Shown piece by piece: positions 58,234 through 64,000 of a DNA stretch of 64,000 bases. A program made the position numbers and the translations under genes. This DNA is from Candidatus Dechloromonas phosphorivorans (GTDB lineage Bacteria; Pseudomonadota; Gammaproteobacteria; Burkholderiales; Rhodocyclaceae): the NCBI GenBank assembly GCA_016721185.1, contig JADKIP010000013.1, forward strand, positions 90,001 to 154,000, read 5' to 3'. Numbering within the stretch: position 1 is the stretch's first letter; each line of letters opens with the position of its first letter. Under the pieces are notes generated by a model, which had not been told where the DNA came from, did no database searches, and saw only the letters and a program-made list of their open reading frames with translations.

Positions 58234-59296
58234 CGGATTTTTCCAGAAGCATGGCATCGCCATAGCTGAAGAAGCGGTAGCGTTCGGCCACGGCGTGGGC
58301 ATAAGCGGCGCGGATGTTGTCGTAACCGGCAAAGGCCGAAACCAGCATGAGTAGCGTCGATTTTGGCAGGTGAAAATTGGTGATTAGCCGGTCGACCACG
58401 TTAAAGCGGTAGCCGGGAGTGATGAAAATGCTGGTCTCGGCTGGGCCGCTATGGACCGTGCCATCGATATTGCCGGCTGATTCGAGTGCCCGCAGGCTGG
58501 TCGTGCCGACCGCAACTACCCGACCGCCGTTGGCGTGCGTCGTGGCAATCAGCTCGGCAGTGGCCGCAGGAATATCAAAGCATTCGCTGTGCATGCGGTG
58601 ATCGGCAATTTTGTCGACACGGACCGGTTGGTAGGTGCCAGCACCGACATGCAGTGTCAGGAAGGCTGTCTGGACGCCCTGCTTGTTGAGGGTGGCCAAC
58701 ATGGCCTCATCGAAATGCAGGCCGGCAGTCGGCGCCGCAACCGCGCCGGGTTCGCGGGCATAGACGGTTTGATAACGGGTTTCGTCCACACCTTCGGGTG
58801 GGTGTTCGATATAAGGCGGTAGCGGCAGCTTGCCGAACTGCTCGGCCAGTTCCCAAAGATTGCTGCGACCATGGAAGCAAGGGCTGGCCCCAGGGTCAAC
58901 CAGTTCCAGAGCAAAAAATTCGCCGCTCGCGCCAGTGCGGCCGGTGATCATGACTTCAAAAGCATCAGCCAGCTTGATTCTGCTACCCGGCTTTGGTGAC
59001 TTGCTGGCGCGAATCTGGGCGATGGCGTGAGTCGCATCGACGATCCGTTCAAGCAGCACCTCGACCTGGCCGCCCGTTTCCTTTTGTCCGAAAAAACGGG
59101 CCTTGATGACCCGCGTATCGTTGAACACCAGCAGGTCACCCGCACGCAGCAAGCCTGGTAGTTCGGCAAACTGCCGGTTAATTAGCTGTTGACCGCAGAC
59201 GTGCAACAACCGACTGCCGCTGCGCTCGGGAGCGGGGTGTTGGGCGATCAACTCAGGGGGCAGGGGAAAGTCGAAGTCGTCGACGGTCAACGACAT
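58223..59296 (-). CDS. queA: S-adenosylmethionine:tRNA ribosyltransferase-isomerase
   Basis: 357 residues from ATG at 59296 (MSLTVDDFDFPLPPELIAQHP). The frame runs 84 codons further upstream but without conserved sequence. It transfers and rearranges the ribosyl group of SAM onto preQ1-tRNA to form epoxyqueuosine. FNDTRVIKARFFG, GRTGASGEFFAL, AAPTAGLHFDE and VGTTSLRALES are hallmarks. A dispersed-motif copy at 59188 encodes HVCGQQLINRQ. First gene of the queA-tgt-yajC-secDF cluster. Confidence 0.96.
   Translation of the reverse strand: MSLTVDDFDFPLPPELIAQHPAPERSGSRLLHVCGQQLINRQFAELPGLLRAGDLLVFNDTRVIKARFFGQKETGGQVEVLLERIVDATHAIAQIRASKSPKPGSRIKLADAFEVMITGRTGASGEFFALELVDPGASPCFHGRSNLWELAEQFGKLPLPPYIEHPPEGVDETRYQTVYAREPGAVAAPTAGLHFDEAMLATLNKQGVQTAFLTLHVGAGTYQPVRVDKIADHRMHSECFDIPAATAELIATTHANGGRVVAVGTTSLRALESAGNIDGTVHSGPAETSIFITPGYRFNVVDRLITNFHLPKSTLLMLVSAFAGYDNIRAAYAHAVAERYRFFSYGDAMLLEKSDAI
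59180..59200 (-). repeat. Dispersed motif, copy in queA
   Basis: Core GTTGACCGCAGAC (59188-59200) with a TTAATTAG tract before it; one-sided A/T structure only. Confidence 0.45.
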
Positions 59297-59324
59297 AGGC
59301 AGAAATCCGTTCTCTGAAAAGGAA

Positions 59325-59348
59325 AAGGCTTTCCGTCTGGAAAGCCTT
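59325..59348 (-). other. Hairpin in the queA leader
   Basis: AAGGCTTTCC-GTCT-GGAAAGCCTT is a perfect 10-bp stem about 30 bases before the queA start. It would be in the 5' leader, so it may influence translation, or it may end an upstream transcript. The rest of 59349-59722 holds no gene or site I can support. Confidence 0.45.
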
Positions 59349-59722
59349 CTCCTATTTAACTGGTGCGAGAGAGGGCACCGAATAGGCAGCTGAATCCATT
59401 GCAGGAGAAGCATCTTAATTTTTTGATTATTGGAGTTGCCCCCAAAGTTACCCCCCAAAAAAGCAATGCCACTCTGCTTTTGCTGGAAGTGAAAGGCGCG
59501 AATTATATCAATCGCACCAAGCCTAGGGAATTCAACGCGCCACTCCACCCCCCCGCCCAGGCTACTTGTAAGTGCACAAATTTTTATCCGGGTAGCCCGA
59601 CAAAATTTTCAGCATTCCCGAAATATTGAATTTCATCTCCGCTTCATAAGCTGATCCATTCGGCGGATGGCGCTACGCCTTGCAGGCGCGTAGGCTATTT
59701 GCTTTGAATATGCGGCAGGAAT

Positions 59723-60127
59723 ATGAAAACATTGCTTACGCTCGTTTTTGCATTGGCGGTTTCACCATTGGCTTCCGCCACTAGCGGGATTCCAAGGGCT
59801 TCGCCAGACCTCTCCGGTTCAATCATCACGCTTGCTGGCGCTGACATCACAATTATTGAAAGAGATTCGCTATATGGCAATTCGACTCTTCAGATTGGCG
59901 CTGCCGGTCAGATCGACTTGGATCGAGATTCATTGCCTTACGTCTCAATGCTTGAGCTTGGGCGTGCTGGTCAAATTGCCTTGGAAAGTGGGCCGATTTG
60001 GGTCTCAATGCCTGACTTTAAAAGCGGCGTAATCACTATCGCGTCGTCTGTGCCGGAGCCGCAAACCTACGCCATGCTGCTCGCTGGTCTAGGAATAATC
60101 GGCACGATAGCCCGTCGCCGCAAGTAA
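59723..60127 (+). CDS. PEP-CTERM sorting domain protein with short internal repeats
   Basis: 134 residues. The signal peptide MKTLLTLVFALAVSPLASA is followed by about 85 residues of mature protein, then a PEP-CTERM anchor: VPEPQTYAMLLAGLGIIGTIARRRK in outline (VPEP motif, hydrophobic helix, RRRK). Such proteins are processed by exosortase and delivered to the surface or biofilm matrix. The middle has three imperfect repeats of about 21 residues centred on ADITIIERDSLYG, GQIDLDRDSLPYV and GQIALESGPIWV. It stands alone; AGGA precedes the ATG. Confidence 0.88.
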   Translation: MKTLLTLVFALAVSPLASATSGIPRASPDLSGSIITLAGADITIIERDSLYGNSTLQIGAAGQIDLDRDSLPYVSMLELGRAGQIALESGPIWVSMPDFKSGVITIASSVPEPQTYAMLLAGLGIIGTIARRRK

Positions 60128-60563
60128 CAAAAATCTCTTGCATCAGCTTTCGTCGGGCTTCGGTCGCCTTTTTTCTTGGCGCTGCTTCCGGCTGGTCGTA
60201 TATAGCCGTGCTAATACAGGCCGGTCAGATATTTGATCGGCTCAATCCCTTGTTCTGGGGCTGCAACTACTCGGATTATCCCACCTTGATCTTTACAGCC
60301 GCGTTCCAACCCTTGTTGGCATATTCGAGGCTGAGGGTGGCGAGAGTCGACTAAGCCTTTTGGTCCGGAGATTCTCCGGTGTCTGGGAAGTCGGAGAGCG
60401 GCTTGGCGTAGATTTCGGGGGCTTGGCGTGTCATCAGATATTGTCTGTTTGGTTCGCCGTATTTTCTTACGTGCTTGATCGAAAAATGACTGTAAAGCCG
60501 AATAACGTAAACGCAATAGACGCAAAAAAACCAGCACTTGGCTGGTCTAGTTTGCTGATGCTT
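60128..60563. other. Intergenic stretch without a supported gene
   Basis: 436 bases between the PEP-CTERM gene and tRNA-Leu. A T6 run at 60169 after GGCTTCGGTCGCC may end the upstream transcript. Short open frames occur on both strands but none has a ribosome site or a recognisable product. Confidence 0.5.
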
Positions 60564-60648
60564 TGGTGCCCCGAGCCAGACTCGAACTGGCACGCCTTTC
60601 GGCGCGGGATTTTGAATCCCGTGCGTCTACCGATTCCGCCATCGGGGC
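60564..60648 (-). tRNA. tRNA-Leu (anticodon CAA)
   Basis: On the minus strand, GCCCCGA pairs with TCGGGGC before the encoded ACCA end. The D arm (GGCGGAATCGGTAGACGC), anticodon arm CGGGA-TTCAAAA-TCCCG with anticodon CAA, a variable arm typical of class II tRNA, and the T arm with GTTCGAGTC are all present. CCA is encoded. Confidence 0.96.
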
Positions 60649-60766
60649 TAAACGCATTTTTACAGCTAAGAAAAGAGATGAACTTCAAACAACAACGTTT
60701 CTCCCTTATTTCTCCCGAAGTTTTTTGGTAGAAACCCTTATTTTAAGAGGGTTGCAGCGTATTTTT

Positions 60767-60811
60767 ATCGGATTTTTAATCCGCTGCATCTACCGATTCC
60801 GCCACCTCGGC
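60767..60811 (-). pseudogene. tRNA-Leu 5' half fragment
   Basis: From 60811 the minus strand reads GCCGAGGTGGCGGAATCGGTAG then ATGCAGCGGATTAAAAATCCG. This is the acceptor 5' strand, D arm and anticodon arm of a leucine tRNA, ending before the variable arm. The 3' half is absent. The block TCTACCGATTCCGCCA (plus-strand sense) is shared with the full tRNA 160 bases away. Confidence 0.75.
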
Positions 60812-60836
60812 TTGTGGAGGCCGAATTATCCACGAA

Positions 60837-61235
60837 TCACTTCTTTGGTTCAAGCGAATCCGCACATGGGAAGGTTTTTGCTAGTGCGCTGGCCACCAGC
60901 ATGGCCGTACTGATGCTCGTGTTTGGTGGTTGACGGTCGAGATGGCCGAGCACAGCGCGAACCAGGCGGGCTGGGAGATTGCCATCGGTAGGCAGGCAGA
61001 ACGCGTTTAGCTTGACCCCCACTTTTTCAGCCAAATAGTCACTGATTGCATAGCCGTCGGCAAATCCCGCGATGTATCCAATGCAACGGGCGCTCATGAC
61101 CGACTGGTAAGGGTCAATACTCTTTTTCTCGTTATAAAAACTTTCTGCGGCCTGGCAGTCCTCACGTAATTCCTGAATCGAGTAGGCGTGCGCCTGGCTA
61201 GCAAAGAGGGTGGCCAGCAACCAGAGAAACCTCAC
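60837..61235 (-). CDS. Rap1a/Tai-like exported protein
   Basis: 132 residues from GTG at 61235, which overlaps the upstream stop as GTGA and gives a good signal peptide (RFLWLLATLFASQAHA). The mature part, with DCQAAESF, SARCIGYIAGFADGYAI and FCLPTD plus a terminal Cys, matches the Rap1a/Tai immunity-protein family, which neutralise type VI amidase effectors in the periplasm. Many family members are not linked to effectors, and none is seen here. Coupling to a tetrapyrrole gene is unusual. Confidence 0.75.
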   Translation of the reverse strand: MRFLWLLATLFASQAHAYSIQELREDCQAAESFYNEKKSIDPYQSVMSARCIGYIAGFADGYAISDYLAEKVGVKLNAFCLPTDGNLPARLVRAVLGHLDRQPPNTSISTAMLVASALAKTFPCADSLEPKK

Positions 61236-61996
61236 GATTTTTCGAACCAGCTGAGCTTTTCGTGCAGGCTGACGACGCTGCCGACAATGATCAAGGCGGG
61301 TGGTTTGATCTCGCATTCGTTGATGCGCTCAGGGAGTGTGCCCAAGGTTGCCAGCAGGGTTTGCTGGTCAGGCAGGGTGCCGTTGCGAACGACGGCGGCC
61401 GGTGTCGTCGGCGGTAGACCGTGGGAAATCATTTGCCGGCAGATTTCGGCGGCAGCACCGATGCCCATGTAGAAAACAATGGTGTGGCAAGGGCGAGCGA
61501 GCGCCGGCCAGTCGAGATTGACCGAGCCGTCCTTGAGATGCCCGGTAACGAAGGTGAGTGCCTGGGCGTGGTCACGATGGGTCAGTGGAAACCCGGAATA
61601 GGCAGCGCAGCCGGCCGCAGCGGTAACGCCCGGGATGACTTCGAAGGGAATGTCAGAGGCAACCAGTGTTTCGAGTTCTTCTCCGCCGCGTCCGAAGATG
61701 AAGGGGTCGCCACCTTTCAAGCGAACAACCGACAAGCCTTCGCGGGCAAGATCAACCAGCAATTGGTTGATTGAACCTTGCGGCAATGTGTGTTTGGAGG
61801 CTTCCTTGCCGGCATAAATCAGCCGGGCATCTGAGCGGGCAAGATCCATGATGCCCTCGCCAACCAGGTGGTCATAAACTAGCGCATCGGCTTGTGCGAT
61901 AAGGCGAGCCGCTTTGACGGTCAGTAGATCAGGGTCGCCCGGACCGGCACCAATCAGCCAGACTTTGCCGGCTTCGAGTTTGTCGTCGTTTTTCAT
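61232..61996 (-). CDS. cobA: Uroporphyrinogen-III C-methyltransferase (cobA/nirE type)
   Basis: 254 residues. VWLIGAGPGDPDLLTVKA, VYDHLV, RLKGGDPFIFGRGGEE and PGVTAAAGCAAYSGFPLTHR are SUMT motifs. It methylates uroporphyrinogen III at C2 and C7 to precorrin-2, the entry to sirohaem, cobalamin and haem d1. No precorrin-2 oxidase domain is attached. It is divergent from nirS, whose product needs haem d1, so a NirE role is likely; a general CobA role cannot be excluded. Confidence 0.92.
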   Translation of the reverse strand: MKNDDKLEAGKVWLIGAGPGDPDLLTVKAARLIAQADALVYDHLVGEGIMDLARSDARLIYAGKEASKHTLPQGSINQLLVDLAREGLSVVRLKGGDPFIFGRGGEELETLVASDIPFEVIPGVTAAAGCAAYSGFPLTHRDHAQALTFVTGHLKDGSVNLDWPALARPCHTIVFYMGIGAAAEICRQMISHGLPPTTPAAVVRNGTLPDQQTLLATLGTLPERINECEIKPPALIIVGSVVSLHEKLSWFEKS

Positions 61997-62156
61997 GATT
62001 TATCGTCGTCTTCGGGCGGTCATCCTAATGCGGGAAGTGGCGCATGCCAATAGGAGGGTGACACAGAATGCCGAAATATAGTCCAAAGGTTGTATTTTTA
62101 TAGTCATTACTACTTATTAGTAATTGAGTATCAAAATGCTCTTAAGGTTTTAAAGC

Positions 62157-62170
62157 TTGATCAGGATCAA
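62157..62170. promoter_or_regulatory. FNR/DNR-type box upstream of nirS
   Basis: TTGAT-CAGG-ATCAA matches the FNR-family consensus perfectly, 91 bases from its centre to the nirS ATG and about 167 to the cobA/nirE start. An Anr, Dnr or NnrR-type regulator would activate nirS under low oxygen and NO. Confidence 0.85.
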
Positions 62171-62254
62171 GGATGCGATTTTGGGGGAGGTTCAACCTAG
62201 CGAACATCCCGTTGGGGGGTAATTTGAGTTTTGTATTGATCCAGGAGATAAGAG

Positions 62255-63937
62255 ATGAAAAAAACCGTAGTGGGTATGCTGACCATGACCGCCATGGCTT
62301 TCGCCATGGGCTCCGCCTTTGCTCAGGACGCTGCCAAGGCGCCGGAGATGACTGCGGCCGAAAAAGAACAAGCCAAGAAAATTTATTTTGAACGTTGCGC
62401 TGGCTGCCACGGTGTGTTGCGCAAAGGCGCTACCGGCAAGAACCTGGAGCCGCACTGGACGAAGAAAGACAAGGACGGCAATGTTACCGAAGGCGGCACC
62501 CTCAAACTGGGTCAGCAGCGCCTGGAAAAAATCATTGGTTACGGTACCGATGGCGGCATGGTTAACTTCGATGACATCCTGACCAAGGAAGAGCTCTCGC
62601 TGATGGCCAAGTACATCCAGAACACACCGGATGTGCCGCCGGAATACAGCTTCAAGGAAACGATGGATTCCTGGAAGGTGATGGTTGAGGTCAAAGATCG
62701 TCCGACCAAACAGATGAACAAGTTCAATCTGAAGAACATGTTCTCCGTCACGCTGCGTGACACCGGTGAAGTGGCCCTGATCGACGGCGACACCAAGGAT
62801 ATCCGTGCCATTGTTAAAACGGGCTACGCGGTCCATATCTCCCGTATTTCTGCTTCCGGTCGTTATGTCTATGTGATCGGTCGCGATGGTCGCTTGTCCC
62901 TGATCGACCTCTGGATGGAAAAGCCGGCAGTTGTGGCTGAAGTCAAGATTGGCTTCGACGCACGTTCGGTTGATACCTCCAAATTCAAGGGCTTTGAAGA
63001 CAAGTACGCAGTTGCCGGTTCTTACTGGCCGCCCCAGTACGTCATCATGGATGGCGACACGCTCAAGCCGCGTAAGGTCGTTTCCACCCGTGGTATGACC
63101 GTTGATGGCGAATACCATCCGGAGCCGCGCGTTGCTTCCATCGTTGCCTCCTTCATCAAGCCGGAATGGGTTATCAACATCAAGGAAACCGGTCAGATTC
63201 TGCTGGTCGATTATTCCGACATCGAAAACCTGAAGACGACCACCGTCGGTTCCGCCAAGTTCCTGCATGACGGTGGCTGGGATGCTTCCAAGCGTTACTT
63301 CCTGGTGGCTGCAAATGCCTCCAACAAGATCGCTGCGGTTGATACCAAAACTGGCAAGCTGGCAGCTCTGGTTGATACCGCCAAGATCCCCCACCCGGGT
63401 CGCGGCGCCAACTTCACCCATCCGAAGTTTGGTCCGGTCTGGGCAACGGGTCACCTCGGTGCTGATGTGCTGACACTGATCTCCACCCCGTCTGAAGAAA
63501 AGAAGAACGCCAAGTTCAAGGAATACAACTGGAAGGTTGTGCAGGAAGTCAAACACGTACCGGGCAACCTGTTCGTCAAGACCCATCCGAAATCCAAGCA
63601 CTTGTGGGCTGACTCGGCTCAAAACTCTGACAAGACCCTGGCTGAATCGGTCTCTGTTTGGGATATGGCCGATCTTTCCAAGCCGAAGCGCGTGATCAAC
63701 GTTGCCAAGGATTCCGGTATGCCGGAAGTCAAAGCGACCAAGCGTGCTGTGCATCCGGAATACAGCGCTGACGGCAAGGAAGTCTGGATCTCCCTGTGGG
63801 GCGGCAAGGCTGACCAGTCCGCCATCGTGGTTTATGATGATGCAACGCTGACCGTGAAGAAGGTGATTACCGATCCCAAGATCATCACCCCGACGGGCAA
63901 GTTCAACGTCTATAACACCCAGCACGACGTTTATTGA
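62255..63937 (+). CDS. nirS: Cytochrome cd1 nitrite reductase
   Basis: 560 residues; AGGAG seven bases before ATG. The signal peptide (MKKTVVGMLTMTAMAFAMGSAFA) exports it to the periplasm. The c-haem domain has CAGCH (Cys48, Cys51, His52). The C-terminal eight-bladed propeller binds haem d1, with VGRDGRLSLIDLW, HDGGWD, and HPGRGANFTHP near the end. It reduces nitrite to NO, the defining step of denitrification. Synonymous choice favours C and G, as for a well-expressed gene. Upstream FNR box and downstream terminator make it a discrete unit in this window. Confidence 0.97.
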   Translation: MKKTVVGMLTMTAMAFAMGSAFAQDAAKAPEMTAAEKEQAKKIYFERCAGCHGVLRKGATGKNLEPHWTKKDKDGNVTEGGTLKLGQQRLEKIIGYGTDGGMVNFDDILTKEELSLMAKYIQNTPDVPPEYSFKETMDSWKVMVEVKDRPTKQMNKFNLKNMFSVTLRDTGEVALIDGDTKDIRAIVKTGYAVHISRISASGRYVYVIGRDGRLSLIDLWMEKPAVVAEVKIGFDARSVDTSKFKGFEDKYAVAGSYWPPQYVIMDGDTLKPRKVVSTRGMTVDGEYHPEPRVASIVASFIKPEWVINIKETGQILLVDYSDIENLKTTTVGSAKFLHDGGWDASKRYFLVAANASNKIAAVDTKTGKLAALVDTAKIPHPGRGANFTHPKFGPVWATGHLGADVLTLISTPSEEKKNAKFKEYNWKVVQEVKHVPGNLFVKTHPKSKHLWADSAQNSDKTLAESVSVWDMADLSKPKRVINVAKDSGMPEVKATKRAVHPEYSADGKEVWISLWGGKADQSAIVVYDDATLTVKKVITDPKIITPTGKFNVYNTQHDVY

Positions 63938-63966
63938 TCTGGCTTAGCCTGATTATTTAAATTGAC

Positions 63967-63986
63967 ACGGGGGCGAAAGCCCCCGT
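63967..63986 (+). terminator. Hairpin after nirS
   Basis: ACGGGGGC-GAAA-GCCCCCGT, a stable GNRA-capped stem 30 bases after the nirS stop; TCTCG follows rather than a T-run. Confidence 0.65.
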
Positions 63987-64000
63987 CTCGCATATAAAAA

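Noticed and set aside
59363..59629. 88-codon plus-strand frame upstream of the PEP-CTERM gene
   Set aside because: Low-complexity Pro/Lys-rich translation with no start signal or recognisable domain.
60211..60537. 108-codon minus-strand frame next to tRNA-Leu, considered as an integrase remnant
   Set aside because: No integrase catalytic motifs could be read in this or the overlapping frames.
62192..63925. 577-codon open frame antisense to nirS
   Set aside because: nirS on the plus strand has a signal peptide, haem motifs and full length; the antisense frame follows from biased codon use and shows no domain.
1..64000. CRISPR arrays, prophage or a phage-defence island
   Set aside because: No regularly spaced direct repeats, cas genes, phage structural genes or restriction systems are visible; the orphan PIN gene alone is not evidence.

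Overview
The window reads as a chromosomal stretch of a denitrifying betaproteobacterium. I would place it in the Rhodocyclales, close to Dechloromonas/Azonexus. Grounds: GC-rich, densely packed genes; nirS (cytochrome cd1 nitrite reductase) with a perfect FNR-type box; a complete rnfABCDGE operon; cytochrome c'; a PEP-CTERM protein; betaproteobacterial families such as DUF2863 and DUF1841; and many c-di-GMP and HD-GYP regulators. The genus is inferred from gene content only.

Layout. 1-5.6 kb: the 3' end of htpG, a DUF3820 gene, a Cys-repeat secreted protein, a PilB/GspE-like ATPase, DUF1841, nth and a PAS-GGDEF diguanylate cyclase. 5.6-13.2 kb (minus strand): an RlmN-like radical SAM methyltransferase, the six-gene rnf operon and pyrD. 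13.4-18.9 kb: an ankyrin protein and a TolC-MacA-MacB-like efflux set, damaged by a 215-bp G-homopolymer block that is probably a sequence artefact. 19-29 kb: bioA, DUF2863, yaaA, a PIN protein, dusC with a TrmB-like and a YkgJ-like gene, a LysR/MFS/thioesterase group, DUF1439 and transaldolase. 29-34.5 kb: acnB, nested palindromes, an IS110-family remnant and an intact IS1595-family element with an 8-bp target duplication. 34.5-41 kb (minus): a small membrane protein, EAL-HDOD, phosphomannomutase, a YheT hydrolase, a SnoaL-like protein, a heptosyltransferase, a CHCC zinc finger and ilvE. 41-53.8 kb: nudJ, a secreted unknown, mnmA, a FIST sensor with a histidine kinase broken by an amber codon, an HD-GYP protein, GST, purB, two small genes, an HD-GYP response regulator with a frameshifted PilJ-type kinase, and cytochrome c'/b561. 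53.8-59.3 kb (minus): queA-tgt-yajC-secD-secF. 59.7-64 kb: a PEP-CTERM protein, tRNA-Leu(CAA) and a tRNA-Leu half copy, a Rap1a-like protein coupled to a cobA/nirE gene, and nirS.

The most unusual signal is a dispersed motif present about 20 times on both strands, core TTGCTGCGGTCRACG. In most copies one or two A/T tracts follow, about one helical turn apart. It lies inside genes (usually in permissive protein segments) and between them, once sharing the T-run of a terminator. Its architecture closely resembles the DNA uptake sequences of Pasteurellaceae (core AAGTGCGGT plus two phased AT tracts). I know of no such element in Rhodocyclales. A role in DNA uptake is a hypothesis.

Several lesions (poly-G block, amber codon, homopolymer frameshift) may be real decay or sequencing error and should be checked before biological interpretation.
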